Source of the DNA: Candidatus Defluviicoccus seviourii
GTDB taxonomy: Bacteria > Pseudomonadota > Alphaproteobacteria > Rhodospirillales > Defluviicoccaceae
Assembly: GCA_900609035.2 (NCBI GenBank)
Contig: UXAT02000009.1
Span: 1-64,000 of the forward strand
Reading direction: 5' to 3'
DNA length: 64,000 nt
A model generated the notes under the pieces. It searched no databases, had not been told where the DNA came from, and saw nothing but the letters and a program-made list of their open reading frames with translations. Positions 8,081 to 21,644 of this stretch are shown here, piece after piece; positions within the stretch are counted from its first letter, which is position 1, and each line of letters begins with the position of its first letter. The position numbers and the translations under genes were made by a program.

Positions 8081-8638
8081 ATGACGGAGCAAGAGCGACG
8101 CGACACCGGGATGCCGAGCGACTTGAGCGAAGCGGAGCTGGCCCAACGCTTCCTACGCGTCAACCACGCCGGCGAATACGGTGCCGTGCGCATCTACGCA
8201 GGTCAGCTTGCCGTCCTCGGCCGGACGCCGGTGGCAAGCGTGATCCGCGCCATGGCTGCCAAGGAGGATGAGCACTTAAGGGCTTTTGACCGCCTTCTGG
8301 TCGAACGTCGGGTCCGGCCGACCGTGCTGCATCCGCTCTGGCATGTCGCCGGCTTCGCGCTTGGCGCGGCTACCGCGTTGATGGGCGCGCGCGCGGCGAT
8401 GGCGTGTACGGCCGCCGTCGAGGAGGTGATCGACGATCACTATCGCGGTCAGGTGGCGAAGCTGACGGATGCGGAGGCCGATCTGCGCGCGACCTTCGAG
8501 AGCTTCCGCCAGGACGAGGTCGAGCACCGCGACACCGCGATCGAATATGGAGCCCGCAAGGCGCCAGCGCACGGGCCGCTGACACGCCTGATCAAGGGCG
8601 GCTCCAGGCTTGCGATCTGGCTCTCGGAGCGGATCTGA
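8081..8638 (+). CDS. coq7: Demethoxyubiquinone hydroxylase, Coq7 family
   Basis: Coq7 is the di-iron monooxygenase that hydroxylates demethoxyubiquinone late in ubiquinone synthesis. The duplicated metal ligands are visible: the Glu of NHAGEYGAVR, the E-x-x-H of KEDEHL, the Glu of AAVEEVIDDHY and the E-x-x-H of DEVEHRD. I start at ATG 8081 because the family begins shortly before AQRFLRVNHAGEYG. The longer frame from 7961 has no homologous content. That gives 185 residues, the usual size. Confidence 0.92.
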   Translation: MTEQERRDTGMPSDLSEAELAQRFLRVNHAGEYGAVRIYAGQLAVLGRTPVASVIRAMAAKEDEHLRAFDRLLVERRVRPTVLHPLWHVAGFALGAATALMGARAAMACTAAVEEVIDDHYRGQVAKLTDAEADLRATFESFRQDEVEHRDTAIEYGARKAPAHGPLTRLIKGGSRLAIWLSERI

Positions 8639-8659
8639 CACACGCGCCTCGCGGCCGTC

Positions 8660-9481
8660 TCACGCGCCGCCACCACCACCGCGCGGTCGCCTGGGCCCGG
8701 CAACCAGACAACTGATGATCCCGCGCAGGGTGCGCACCTCCTGCGCGCTCAGGCCGGCGCGGCCGAACAGATTGCGCAGGTTGCGGACCATGATCGGTCG
8801 CTTCTCGGCGATGCGCAGGAAGCCGCAGCGATCGAGTTCGCTCTCCAGCTGCTCAAACAGGCCCTGCAGCTGCTCCGCCGTCGCCGGCGCCGTTTCCTTC
8901 GGCAGCTGCAGGACCGCCCCGGGCACTGTCGCCGTCGCTACTGCCGCCGCCTCCACCGCATTTGCCGCCATTCGCCACTCGTAGCCCACGATCAGCACCG
9001 CCATCGCGAGATTGAGCGAACTGAAGGTGGGGTTGAGCGGAATGGCGATGATCGCCTGGGATAGCGCTACGTCGTCGTTGCCGAGCCCGCGCGCCTCCTT
9101 GCCGAACAGGAGTCCAACCCCGATACCTGCGGCCGTCGCGCGGCGGATCTCGGACGCGGCTGCGCGCGGCGTGAGCGTCCACTTCGTCATTGCGCGCGAC
9201 CGCGCGGTGGTGGCGAACAGCAGATTCAAGTCCGCAGTGGCTGCCGCGGTCGAAGGGTAAAGGCGCGCCTGCTCAAGCACGCGATCGGCACCGGATGCCG
9301 CCGCCACCGCTTTTTCGTTCGGCCAGTCGGCGCGTGGACGCACCAGCCGCAGATCGTCGAGGCCGCAATTCAGCATGGCGCGCGCGACCATGCCGATGTT
9401 CTCGGCGAGCTGCGGCTCGACCAGAACGACCGCAGGCGTGCTGCCGCTGCTGCTAACGGGCTCGTCCGCGCTGCCTGCCAT
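8660..9481 (-). CDS. trmJ: SpoU/TrmJ-type RNA 2'-O-methyltransferase
   Basis: The family methylates the 2'-hydroxyl of a tRNA nucleotide (position 32 in TrmJ) using a SPOUT knot fold. The markers are VVLVEPQLAENIGMVARAM (about residues 19-37), LLFGKEARGLGNDDVALS (about 127-144) and the knot segment PLNPTFSSLNLAMAV. The 273-residue length fits TrmJ, whose C-terminal extension is present here (about 190-265). It starts 5 bases after cimA ends, so the two are co-transcribed. Substrate assignment is by family only. Confidence 0.85.
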   Translation of the reverse strand: MAGSADEPVSSSGSTPAVVLVEPQLAENIGMVARAMLNCGLDDLRLVRPRADWPNEKAVAAASGADRVLEQARLYPSTAAATADLNLLFATTARSRAMTKWTLTPRAAASEIRRATAAGIGVGLLFGKEARGLGNDDVALSQAIIAIPLNPTFSSLNLAMAVLIVGYEWRMAANAVEAAAVATATVPGAVLQLPKETAPATAEQLQGLFEQLESELDRCGFLRIAEKRPIMVRNLRNLFGRAGLSAQEVRTLRGIISCLVAGPRRPRGGGGGA

Positions 9482-9486
9482 CCCTC

Positions 9487-11085
9487 TCAGGCGGTATGGT
9501 CCGGCACGCCGTCGCGGTAGAGCTTGTAGACGATGGCATCGTGCAGCGCGCGGTAGGAGGCGTCGATGATGTTGGTCGAGACGCCGACGGTCGTCCAGTG
9601 GTCGCCGTCGCCGTTGGCGGATTCGATCATGACGCGGGTGACGGCGCGGCTTCCGTCGCCGGGCGTAAGAATGCGGACCTTGAAATCAACCAACGTAACA
9701 GCGCCGAGCTGCGGGTACATCGGTATCAAGACCTTGCGCAATGCGGCATCGAGCGCGTTGACGGGGCCGTTGCCCTCCTCGACCGCCATTACCTTGGTAC
9801 CGTTCACGGCGAGCTTCACCGTCGCTTCGGAGAGCGTGATCAGCTCGCCCTTGGCGTTCCAGCGCCGCTCGTCGATCACCCGGAAGCTCGTGCAGTCGAA
9901 ATACTTGGGCAGCCCACCCAGCGCCTCGCGCGCCAACAGCTCGAAGCTCGCCTCGGCGCCGTCGTAGGCATAGCCGTCATACTCGCGGGCTTTGACGAAT
10001 TCGAGCAGGTGGCCGACCTTGGGATCGGCCGGGTCGATCTCGATGCCGATGTCACGAAAGCGGGCAAGGATGTTTGCCCGTCCGGACTGGTCGGAGACGA
10101 CGATGCGGCGGTGATTGCCGACCAGCTCCGGCGAGATGTGCTCGTACGAGCGCGGGTCCTTCTCCACCGCAGAGACGTGCAGGCCGCCCTTGTGCGCGAA
10201 CGCGGACTCGCCGACGTAGGGCGCGTTGCGCTGCGGCGCCCGATTGAGGCGCTCGTCCAGCATCCGTGAGACGTGACTGAGGCGTGTCATGTCCGAGGCT
10301 GAGATGCCCAGCGTGTAGCCCATCTTGACCGCCAGCGACGGGATGATGGCGATCAGATCGGCATTGCCGCAGCGTTCGCCGAGGCCGTTCAGCGTGCCCT
10401 GCACCTGGCGTGCACCGGCGCGCACGGCCAACAGGCTGTTGGCGACGGCGTTGCCGGTATCGTTGTGGCAATGGATGCCGACGTGGCTGCCGGGGACGGT
10501 GTCAACGACGCGGGCGACGATCTCCTCCACCTCATCGGGCAGGGTGCCGCCGTTGGTATCGCACAAGACCACCCAGCGGGCGCCGGCGTCATAGGCAGCC
10601 CGCACGCAGCGCAGCGCGTAGGCGGGGTTGGCCTTGAAGCCGTCGAAGAAGTGTTCGGCATCAAACAGCACCTCCTCGCACTTGGTCCGCGCGAGCGCGA
10701 TGCTGTCGGTGATCATCTCGATGTTCTCATCGAGCCTGGCACCCAAGGCCTCGGTCACGTGGAAGTCCCACGTCTTGCCGACCATGCAGACAACGGCCGT
10801 GCGCGCCTGCAGGAGATCGTTGAGACCCGGATCGTTGGCAGCACTGCGGCCGGGCCGTCTGGTCATGCCGAAGGCCGAGAGCCGGGCGCGCTGCAGCGCC
10901 GGCGGGCCGGCGAAAAAGGCAGTGTCGGTCGGGTTGGCGCCGGGCCAGCCGCCTTCGATGTAGTCGAGGCCCAAGCCGTCCAGCTCGCGCGCAATCGCGG
11001 TCTTGTCGGCGACGCTGAAGTCAACGCCTTGCGTTTGCGCGCCGTCGCGCAGCGTACAGTCATACAAATAGACCCGATCCGACAT
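9487..11085 (-). CDS. cimA: Citramalate synthase
   Basis: CimA condenses pyruvate and acetyl-CoA to (R)-citramalate, opening a threonine-independent route to isoleucine. The N-terminal TIM barrel carries LYDCTLRDGAQTQGVDFS and later HCHNDTGNAVANSL with GTLNGLGERCGNADL. The C-terminal LeuA-dimer-type domain (about 400-520) would bind the feedback inhibitor. The 532 residues match the CimA subgroup rather than 2-isopropylmalate synthase. It is separated from cysS by 142 bases and leads directly into trmJ. Confidence 0.9.
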   Translation of the reverse strand: MSDRVYLYDCTLRDGAQTQGVDFSVADKTAIARELDGLGLDYIEGGWPGANPTDTAFFAGPPALQRARLSAFGMTRRPGRSAANDPGLNDLLQARTAVVCMVGKTWDFHVTEALGARLDENIEMITDSIALARTKCEEVLFDAEHFFDGFKANPAYALRCVRAAYDAGARWVVLCDTNGGTLPDEVEEIVARVVDTVPGSHVGIHCHNDTGNAVANSLLAVRAGARQVQGTLNGLGERCGNADLIAIIPSLAVKMGYTLGISASDMTRLSHVSRMLDERLNRAPQRNAPYVGESAFAHKGGLHVSAVEKDPRSYEHISPELVGNHRRIVVSDQSGRANILARFRDIGIEIDPADPKVGHLLEFVKAREYDGYAYDGAEASFELLAREALGGLPKYFDCTSFRVIDERRWNAKGELITLSEATVKLAVNGTKVMAVEEGNGPVNALDAALRKVLIPMYPQLGAVTLVDFKVRILTPGDGSRAVTRVMIESANGDGDHWTTVGVSTNIIDASYRALHDAIVYKLYRDGVPDHTA

Positions 11086-11227
11086 CCGCGTGTTCCGTCT
11101 TTTCGCCTTAAGGGAAATCCAAGTGCGACCGCGATCGCAGCGCCGCCAGGGGCGAGCGCTCCCTTAGCACAGGGGATGTGCCCGTCAGAAGACGATTCCG
11201 CAAGGCCTGTCGTGCGGGCTTCAGGCT

Positions 11228-12615
<1,388 letters not shown>

Positions 12616-12619
<4 letters not shown>

Positions 12620-13956
12620 GATCCAGTCCCCTGCAACCTCTGTTGTGCTTTGGCGCGGCCGATCAACGGCAACAGCGCCTTGAGCTCGGGGCCATCGGTG
12701 CGGCCCGTGAGTGCGCACCTGAGCGGCTGGAACAAGTCCCGGCCGCGGCGCCCGGTCGTGGACTTGAGCCGGGTAACCCAGTCGCTCCAGGTCGCAGCCG
12801 TCCATGGCTCCGGCGGCAACAGGGCCGCGGCTTGAGCCGTGAAGCCCTCCTTGTCGCGATCGACATCGATGTTGCCGAAGCACACCTCATGCCAGTAGGC
12901 GGCGTCTCCGATCCGGTGCAGGTTATCGCGCACGGCGAACCAGAAGGCTTCGTCCGCGCGCTCAAGTCCAAGCGCCTTGAGCTTCGGTGCGACCTGATCG
13001 TAGGACATCTCGTGCACTAAGCGCTCGTTGAAGCGGCGCAGCTGCTCGTCGTCGAACTTCGCAGCCGCACCGGCCAGCCGGCCGAGCTCGAAATCGTTCG
13101 CCAGATCGTCAAGGGAGAGTGCGGGCCGGAGTGCGATACCGGTGCCGAGCGTGGCGAGGAACGCATTGAGCGCCATCGGCTCGATGCCTTCGGTGCGCAG
13201 ACTCGCCAGCGTCAGGCTGCCCAAACGCTTGGAGAGGCCCTGGCCGGCGCGGTCCGTCAACAGCGGCACGTGTGCATAGTGCGGCGGCGTGCCGCCCAAC
13301 GCTTGGCACAGCACAATCTGGACGGCGGTGTTCGGTACGTGATCCTCGCCGCGGATGACGTGGGTGACGCCGAGTTCGATGTCATCGACGGTCGAAGGCA
13401 GCATGTAGAGGAAGGTGCCGTCGGCGCGAATGAGGATCGGATCGCTCATGCTGTCGGCGCGGATGCGGGTTGGCCCGCGTACCAGATCCTCCCAAGCGAT
13501 TTCGGCCGCGGGCAGCTTGAGCCGCCAATAGGGGACGCGGCCTTCTGCCTGCAGCGCCGCCCGCGCTGCCGCGCTTAAGGAAAGTGCGGCGCGATCGTAA
13601 AGCGGCGGCTGGCGCCGGGCGAGGAGGCGCCTGCGCTTGAATTCGAGCTCATCTTGCGTCTCGTAGCAGGGATAGACAACCCCCCCCTGCACGAGCCGTG
13701 CAAACGCTGCCTTGTAGCGCTCGATCCGATCCGACTGTCGTACCAGCAGCTGCCAGCCGATCCCCATCCACTCCAGATCAGCAGCAATCGCGCGGGCGAA
13801 TTCCTCGCGCGAACGCTCAGCATCGGTGTCATCGAAACGCAGGATGAAAGTTCCCGCCTCGCGCCGGCAGAACAGCGCATTCAGGAGCGCCGTACGGGCA
13901 TTGCCGACGTGCAGCTGGCCGGTCGGGCTCGGCGCGAAGCGGACGCGGGTGGTCAT
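12616..13956 (-). CDS. gltX: Glutamyl-tRNA synthetase
   Basis: GltX charges tRNA-Glu. The N-terminus has RFAPSPTGQLHVGNARTALLN, with HVGN in the HIGH position (quoted here at about residues 6-24). The KMSKS-like loop is GLSKRLGSL (about 240). Length is 446 residues. Many alphaproteobacteria carry two GltX paralogues, and one of these can charge tRNA-Gln for later amidation. Which role this copy has cannot be told here. It overlaps nadE upstream (ATGA) and cysS downstream (GTGA). Confidence 0.92.
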
Positions 13957-15611
13957 AGCAGGTCGGTAAAGCCGTTCGTGATTGGGTAGCGGCGGTCGCG
14001 GCCGAAGGCGCGCGGCGTGATCTTGACGCCCGGCGGCGCTTGGCGGCGCTTGTATTCGGCGCGGTCAATCATCCGCCAGACCCGGCGCACGGTCTCGGGC
14101 GCGAAGCCGCGGCTGACCACGTCCTCGATCGAAGCTTCCTCTTCGATCAGGAGCGCCAGGATCCCGTCGAGGACATCGTAGGGCGGCAGCGAGTCCTGAT
14201 CCGTCTGGTTCGGCTTGAGCTCGGCCGTCGGCGGCTTGGTGATGACACGCTCGGGGATGACGCGGCCAGCAGGACCAAGCGCGCCTTCAAGCGTCTCCTG
14301 ATTGCGCCAGCGGGCGAGCGCGAACACGGTCGTCTTGTAGATGTCCTTGAGGACCGAATAGCCGCCGCACATGTCGCCGTAGAGCGTGGCGTAACCGACT
14401 GACATCTCGGACTTGTTGCCGGTGGTGAGCAGCATTTCGCCGAGCTTGTTGCTGATCGCCATCAAGGTGATGCCGCGGCAGCGCGCCTGCACGTTCTCTT
14501 CGGTCGTGTCCGGCGGTCGGCCGGCAAACACGCCCGCAAGCATGCAGGAAAAAGCCGCCATTGCCGAATCGATCGGCACCGTATCCAGGCGCGCGCCCAA
14601 CAATTTCGCGACGGCGGCCGCATCCTCCAGGCTTTCGGTCGAGGTGTAGGGAGAGGGCATCATCACGCAATGGACGCGCTCGGGCCCCAGCGCGTCGACA
14701 GCAACGGCGGCCGTGAGAGCGCTGTCGATGCCGCCGGAGAGGCCGAGGACAACACCCGGAAAGCGGTTCTTGCCGACGTAGTCTTTGAGGCCGGTGACCA
14801 TGGCCTGGTAGATCGCGGCCAGGCCATCAGGGTTGGGCGCTGGCGCGGCAGTCGTACAGCTCCAGCCGCCTTCCGGCGCGCGCTGCCAGACCGTGCGGGT
14901 GACGCCGGTTGCCCACGCGGGTGCCTGGACCGCGATCCCCGCCTTGGGCAGGGAAACAAACGAGCCGCCGTCGAAGACGAGCTCGTCCTGGCCGCCCACG
15001 AGGTTGACGTAGGCGAGCGGCAGGCCGGTCTCCTCGACCCTGCGCGCGGCGATGGCATGCCGCACCTGGGCCTTGCCGACCTCGAAGGGGGAACCATTGA
15101 TCGCGATCAAGATGTCGGCACCCTGGTCGCGCAAGTGGCGGGCGACAGCGGGCGCCCACAGGTCTTCACAGATCATAGCGCCTAGCGCGACGCCGCGAAA
15201 GGAGAGCGGCTGCGGCAGCGGCCCGGCGCGAAAAACGCGCTTTTCGTCGAAGACGCCGTAGTTGGGCAAGTCGTGCTTGAAGCGGATCTCCTGGATGGCG
15301 CCGTCCGCAAGCAGCAGCAGCGCGTTGGCGACGCTGCCTTGGCTGCGCCAGGGGGTGCCAATAATGAGCGCTGGCCCGCCGTCTGCCGTCGCGCGCGCGA
15401 GCTCCGCGGCAGCGGCCTCGATGCGGTCAAGGAACAGCCCCTTCAGCACCAGGTCCTCCGGCGGATAGCCGGACAGCACCAGTTCGCCGCAGACCACAAG
15501 GTCGCACGTGGACGCGCTCGCACGCAGCGATCGCACCTGCTCAACATTGCCGGCGATGTCGCCGACAACCGGATTGACCTGGGCAAGCCCGATGACGAGG
15601 GAGGCGGTCAT
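13953..15611 (-). CDS. nadE: Glutamine-dependent NAD+ synthase
   Basis: NadE amidates nicotinate adenine dinucleotide to NAD+, the last step of NAD synthesis. The N-terminal nitrilase-type glutaminase domain (about 1-260) contains the nucleophile Cys in GAMICEDLWAP. The C-terminal synthetase domain has the ATP pyrophosphatase loop VLGLSGGIDSALTAA (about 290). I chose ATG 15611, which gives 552 residues and begins MTASLVIGLAQVNPVVGD. TTG 15632 is an alternative. It lies 31 bases downstream of the nicotinate phosphoribosyltransferase gene, which supplies the same pathway. Confidence 0.92.
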   Translation of the reverse strand: MTASLVIGLAQVNPVVGDIAGNVEQVRSLRASASTCDLVVCGELVLSGYPPEDLVLKGLFLDRIEAAAAELARATADGGPALIIGTPWRSQGSVANALLLLADGAIQEIRFKHDLPNYGVFDEKRVFRAGPLPQPLSFRGVALGAMICEDLWAPAVARHLRDQGADILIAINGSPFEVGKAQVRHAIAARRVEETGLPLAYVNLVGGQDELVFDGGSFVSLPKAGIAVQAPAWATGVTRTVWQRAPEGGWSCTTAAPAPNPDGLAAIYQAMVTGLKDYVGKNRFPGVVLGLSGGIDSALTAAVAVDALGPERVHCVMMPSPYTSTESLEDAAAVAKLLGARLDTVPIDSAMAAFSCMLAGVFAGRPPDTTEENVQARCRGITLMAISNKLGEMLLTTGNKSEMSVGYATLYGDMCGGYSVLKDIYKTTVFALARWRNQETLEGALGPAGRVIPERVITKPPTAELKPNQTDQDSLPPYDVLDGILALLIEEEASIEDVVSRGFAPETVRRVWRMIDRAEYKRRQAPPGVKITPRAFGRDRRYPITNGFTDLL

Positions 15612-15642
15612 GGCAAAGGCAACCGGAGCCAAGGAGGAAAGA

Positions 15643-16845
15643 TCAAGGTGTCTGCGGCCGCCGGCCCTTCAGGAGGAACTCACGGCCGATCTTGACGGAA
15701 GGCACGCCATCGTATTCGACAATATCGGCCGTCGCGTATGTTTCGCGCCAGTTCTCCGGCAGATAGGAGCCTGTGCCGATAACGTCAATCGGTGCCGCGA
15801 CGTCGGCCATCACCTCGCACTTCTCGACGTTGAAGCCGGACGAGGCGACGATCCGGACCTTAGGGTAGCCGGCTGAGTCGAGTTTCTCGCGCACCCAGAA
15901 GATCGCCGCCGCCGAAACGCCGGTACCGGTCAAAAACCTCAGCTCCGTCTCGTTGCGGTAATGACGGATCGCATCCGGCACATGGCGCTCCAGCACGGCG
16001 TAGGAGTTCTGCGGATCAAGACCCTCGACGAAGCGACCGCCGTGGGTATCCAGGCGGACCGCGAGCCTGCCTGCCGCCGCCAGTTCGGGAAAGCGTGCGC
16101 AAACGTCAAGCGCATCGCTGACTTCGCGGCCGAAATAGTCGACCAGCACCGTCAAATCCTCGTCCGGAAACGTCTCGTGGAACATTTCTGCCGCCCGCAC
16201 GGTCGAGCCGGCATAGCCGATCAGTGCGTGCGGCATGGTGCCGAGCCCGCGCTCGCGGCCGAAGTAATGTGCCGTTGCGTCGTTGGCGTTGCCGACGAAG
16301 CCGACGGCGTTGACGCGCTTCCTGGCCGCCCGGCTGCCGACCGCCGCCGCATAGGCCATCTGTTCGGCCATTTCGGTGCCGGCGCAGTGGCGCGCGTCCA
16401 TGGCGATGAAGGCGACCCGAGGCAGCGCTTCCACCATCGCGCAGGCGTTGTAGGCGGCAACGCATGCGGCGCCCAGCTTCTGCAGGTACAGCGTCTCAAG
16501 ATCGACCAGGTGGTAGAACGAGCCGATGAGGTACATCAAAGGCTCGCCGGCGCCGACCCAATCACCCTCGGCGTAGTTGAGCCGGACCTCGAAGGCACTG
16601 TCGCGCGCGGCCATGGCTGCCCGCAGCCAATCCAGCATGAGGCCGGGCGTGAAGAGGACCGGGCGCCGCATGAACAGCGCGTAGCAGACCGTCTTGTCGC
16701 CGAAGCGGGCGATGGTCTGCTTGGTCTTGAGGAAATAGCGATCGGTCCAGGCTTCGATCGCGTCCGGTGCCGGCTGCAGGGCGCGCGCGGGACGGCCTGT
16801 CGGGGCGGGTGTCACCGCATCTGCCTCAGGATGCCGGTATGGCAC
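15643..16845 (-). CDS. pncB: Nicotinate phosphoribosyltransferase
   Basis: The enzyme makes nicotinate mononucleotide from nicotinate and PRPP in NAD salvage. The markers are [12 protein letters not shown] near the N-terminus, [18 protein letters not shown] (about 140-157), [12 protein letters not shown] and [14 protein letters not shown]. Near the C-terminus is the phosphate-binding region [11 protein letters not shown]. The given GTG start overlaps the DAHP synthase end by 20 bases. A second in-frame GTG at 16815, with GAGG ahead of it, is a good alternative and would avoid the overlap. Length is 390-400 residues. Confidence 0.88.
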   Translation of the reverse strand: MPYRHPEADAVTPAPTGRPARALQPAPDAIEAWTDRYFLKTKQTIARFGDKTVCYALFMRRPVLFTPGLMLDWLRAAMAARDSAFEVRLNYAEGDWVGAGEPLMYLIGSFYHLVDLETLYLQKLGAACVAAYNACAMVEALPRVAFIAMDARHCAGTEMAEQMAYAAAVGSRAARKRVNAVGFVGNANDATAHYFGRERGLGTMPHALIGYAGSTVRAAEMFHETFPDEDLTVLVDYFGREVSDALDVCARFPELAAAGRLAVRLDTHGGRFVEGLDPQNSYAVLERHVPDAIRHYRNETELRFLTGTGVSAAAIFWVREKLDSAGYPKVRIVASSGFNVEKCEVMADVAAPIDVIGTGSYLPENWRETYATADIVEYDGVPSVKIGREFLLKGRRPQTP

Positions 16846-18220
16846 GCCGGAGCTCCCGCTCCCGCGTCCGGTGCCGTCCCTCCTTCAGCATCTCGGCGAG
16901 GAGGTAGGCAAGCTCAAGCGCCTGGCTCGCATTCAAGCGCGGATCGCAGGCGGTATCATAGGAGCCGGGCAGATCGGCCTCGGTGATGTCCTGGGCGCCG
17001 CCGACGCATTCCGTCACATCCTTGCCGGTCATCTCGAAGTGAACGCCGCCGGCATAGCTGCCCTCGGCCTCGTGGACCTGGAAGAACGTCCTGACTTCGT
17101 CCAGGATGCGGTCGAAATGGCGGGTCTTGTAGCCGTTCGCGCTCGTAACCGTATTCGCGTGCATGGGGTCCGAGACCCAGACGACGTGCTTGCCTTCCCG
17201 GCGCACCGCCTTGATGTAGGCGGGCAGCATCTCCTCGACCTTCTTGGCGCCGAAGCGGATGATGAGCGTGAGCCGGCCGGGATCGTTGCTGGGGTTGAGG
17301 ATATCGATCAGCCGCAACAGGCCGTCGATGTCGAGCGTGGGGCCGACCTTGAGGCCGATCGGGTTGCCGACACCGCGCAAGAATTCGATATGCGCGCCTT
17401 CGGGCTGACGGGTGCGGTCGCCGATCCACAGGAAATGCGCCGAGGTGTCGTACCAATCGCCGGTCGTGCTGTCGACGCGCGTTAACGCCTCCTCGTAATC
17501 GAGCAGCAGCGCCTCGTGCGCGGTGAAAAAGTCGGTTTCGCGGATCTGCGGCGCCGTTTCGGAGGTGAGGCCGCAGGCCGCCATGAACGCGAGCGCCTCA
17601 TCCAGCCGGTCGGCCAGATCCCGATAGCGGTCCCCTTGCGGGCTGTCGTCGACGAAGCCCAGGTTCCACGCATGCACGCGGTTGAGGTCGGCGTAGCCGC
17701 CTTGCGCAAAGGCGCGGATCAGGTTCAAGGTCGCCGCCGACTGGTTGTAGGCGGTCACCATCCGCTGCGGATCGGGGATGCGTGCCTCGGCCGTGAACTC
17801 CTGGCCGTTGACCATGTCACCGCGATAGCTCGGCAGCGTAACGCCGTTGATCGTTTCGGTGTCGGCCGAGCGCGGTTTGGCGAACTGACCGGCCAGTCGC
17901 CCGACCTTGACCACCGGCACGGCAGCGCCGAAGGTCAAGACGACAGCCATCTGCAGCAACACGCGGAAAGTATCGCGAATGTTGTTGGGGTGGAACTCGG
18001 CAAAGCTCTCCGCGCAGTCGCCGCCCTGCAAGAGGAACGCGCGACCCTCGGCGACCAACGCCAGCTGCCGCGCCAGACGGCGCGCTTCACCAGCGAAGAC
18101 CAGCGGCGGAAAACGCCGCAGTTCCTGATCAACCGCTGCCAGTTTGTCGCGGTCAGGGTAAACCGGCACCTGCCAGATGGGGTGGGTGCGCCAGCTGTCA
18201 GGGCTCCAACCAACGGTCAT
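16826..18220 (-). CDS. aroG: 3-deoxy-7-phosphoheptulonate synthase, class II
   Basis: The enzyme joins phosphoenolpyruvate and erythrose 4-phosphate, the first step of aromatic amino acid synthesis. The plant-type class II form is shown by [17 protein letters not shown] and [15 protein letters not shown] near the N-terminus. Later come [18 protein letters not shown] and [19 protein letters not shown] chose ATG 18220 because GGGAG lies 5 bases upstream, giving 464 residues. The TTG at 18241 has no site. It is the first gene of the run toward pncB, nadE, gltX and cysS. Confidence 0.92.
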   Translation of the reverse strand: MTVGWSPDSWRTHPIWQVPVYPDRDKLAAVDQELRRFPPLVFAGEARRLARQLALVAEGRAFLLQGGDCAESFAEFHPNNIRDTFRVLLQMAVVLTFGAAVPVVKVGRLAGQFAKPRSADTETINGVTLPSYRGDMVNGQEFTAEARIPDPQRMVTAYNQSAATLNLIRAFAQGGYADLNRVHAWNLGFVDDSPQGDRYRDLADRLDEALAFMAACGLTSETAPQIRETDFFTAHEALLLDYEEALTRVDSTTGDWYDTSAHFLWIGDRTRQPEGAHIEFLRGVGNPIGLKVGPTLDIDGLLRLIDILNPSNDPGRLTLIIRFGAKKVEEMLPAYIKAVRREGKHVVWVSDPMHANTVTSANGYKTRHFDRILDEVRTFFQVHEAEGSYAGGVHFEMTGKDVTECVGGAQDITEADLPGSYDTACDPRLNASQALELAYLLAEMLKEGRHRTRERELRRAIPAS

Positions 18221-18297
18221 ACGATCTCCCAACGTGCTCAAACGGCGAAAGCAGAGGCTATACGCGTCCGATCCCGCATTTTCAATGCCAAGCCCGC

Positions 18298-18328
18298 GGC
18301 GCGGCCACGTGTTTGCCCGTGGCGCGCC
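18298..18328 (-). terminator. Hairpin between glmS and the DAHP synthase gene
   Basis: The arms at 18298-18309 and 18318-18328 pair with one bulged G (GGCGCG-G-CCACG against CGTGG-CGCGCC). On the minus strand the stem begins 17 bases after the glmS stop. No T-run follows, so it may act as a transcript-stabilising hairpin instead. Confidence 0.4.
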
Positions 18329-18344
18329 TTCAGCACAACACGCG

Positions 18345-20168
<1,824 letters not shown>

Positions 20169-20171
20169 GGT

Positions 20172-21542
20172 CTAGCGATCCCCCTTCTCAGCCTGTTTCT
20201 TGCGCTTCTCTTCGTCCTTACGGGTGCGAAACGCCTTTCCCCAGCCCTTTCGTTGCAGGTGCGGCCCGCGCGTTAGCGCCAACGCATCGGTCTCGACCTC
20301 GCGGGTGATGACGCTTCCGGCGCCGATGATGGCACCGGCGCCGATCTTGACCGGGGCGACCAGCGAGCTGTTCGAGCCGATGAAGGCTCCTTCGCCGATA
20401 TCGGTGAAGCCCTTCGTGAAGCCGTCGTAATTGCAGGTGATCGTGCCTGCGCCGACATTCGCCTTGGCGCCGACGCGGGCATCGCCGATGTAGGTCAGGT
20501 GGTTGACCTTCGCGCCCTCTTCGACCGTCGCGTTCTTGATCTCGACGAAGTTGCCGACGTGCGCTCCTTTGGCCACGCTCGCTCCCGGCCGTAACCGGCT
20601 GAACGGCCCAACGATCGCGCCCTCTTCGATCACGGCGCCTTCAATGTGGCAGAAAGCGCGGATCTCGACTCGATCGCCGACGGTGACGCCGGGGCCGAAA
20701 AAGACGGAAGGCCCGACGGTGACGTCCCGGCCCAATTGCGTGTCGGCGCTGAAATAGACGGTGGCAGGATCAATCAGCGTCGCCCCTTCGTTCATTGCCC
20801 GCTGCCGGAGCGTTTCCTGCAGGAAAGCCTCGGCGCGGGCGAGATCGGCGCGGCTGTTGACGCCGATCAGCTCGCGCTCGTCACCTTCGGCAACGCGGCA
20901 CGCCAGCCCCTGCGCTTGCGCCAGGGTAACAACGTCGGTGAGGTAGTACTCGCCTTTGGCGTTGGCGTTGCCAATCGCATGCAGAAAGGCGAACAGGTGG
21001 CGGCCGTCGACCACCATCATGCCGGCGTTGCACAGCCCGATCTTGAGCTGCTCAGCCGACGCATCCTTCGCTTCGACGATCGCCTGCAGCTGGCCCGAAC
21101 CGTCAACGACCAGGCGGCCGTAGGCGCCCGGATCCTCGGGCCGGAAGCCGAGCACGACCACGGCCGGCCGTGGTTCGGCACGCTTAACGTCCAGCATGCG
21201 CTGCATGGTCGCGAGCGAGATCAGGGGCGTATCGCCGTAGACGATCAACACGTCGCCTGCAAATCCGCCAAGCACCGGCTCGGCTGCCAGCACTGCGTGC
21301 CCCGTTCCCAGCCGCTCCGTCTGCACGACCGTTGGGTAGGGCGCGACGGCGCGCGCGACCGCTTCCATCTCGGCGCCGATGACGACGCAAGCCTGCTGCG
21401 GCGCCAAGCTCTCGACGGCGGCCAGGAGATGCTTGATCATCGGCCGCCCGGCCAGCGGGTGCATGACCTTCGGCAGGCTCGACTTCATGCGCGTGCCCAA
21501 CCCGGCCGCCAGGATGACGACTGCAGTCTGATCGCCGGTCAT
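20172..21542 (-). CDS. glmU: Bifunctional UDP-GlcNAc pyrophosphorylase / GlcN-1-P acetyltransferase
   Basis: GlmU acetylates glucosamine 1-phosphate and then transfers UMP to give UDP-GlcNAc. The N-terminal uridylyltransferase domain has VILAAGLGTRMKSSLPKVMH (about 8-27) and IVYGDTPLI. The C-terminal part (about 240-435) is a left-handed beta-helix of hexapeptide repeats with PGASVAKGAHVGNFVEIKN and TYIGDARVGAKANVGAG. I chose ATG 21542 (MTGDQTAVVILAAG). An 18-residue upstream extension to 21596 lacks homology. It is the first gene of glmU-glmS, and gph is divergent 102 bases away. Confidence 0.94.
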   Translation of the reverse strand: MTGDQTAVVILAAGLGTRMKSSLPKVMHPLAGRPMIKHLLAAVESLAPQQACVVIGAEMEAVARAVAPYPTVVQTERLGTGHAVLAAEPVLGGFAGDVLIVYGDTPLISLATMQRMLDVKRAEPRPAVVVLGFRPEDPGAYGRLVVDGSGQLQAIVEAKDASAEQLKIGLCNAGMMVVDGRHLFAFLHAIGNANAKGEYYLTDVVTLAQAQGLACRVAEGDERELIGVNSRADLARAEAFLQETLRQRAMNEGATLIDPATVYFSADTQLGRDVTVGPSVFFGPGVTVGDRVEIRAFCHIEGAVIEEGAIVGPFSRLRPGASVAKGAHVGNFVEIKNATVEEGAKVNHLTYIGDARVGAKANVGAGTITCNYDGFTKGFTDIGEGAFIGSNSSLVAPVKIGAGAIIGAGSVITREVETDALALTRGPHLQRKGWGKAFRTRKDEEKRKKQAEKGDR

Positions 21543-21644
21543 GAGAAGCCTTCTTTTTTCGGGGAAACCGTCTTGGTAATAGGGGCAGCGTGCCATACGT
21601 CAGGCCACGCGCCAAGCCCCCCAAATGATGGAAAAGATACCGCA

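Noticed and set aside
20646..21644. Long open frame on the plus strand running into gph
   Set aside because: It is antisense to glmU and shares frame with gph only by chance in GC-rich DNA. The homologous part begins at 21645.
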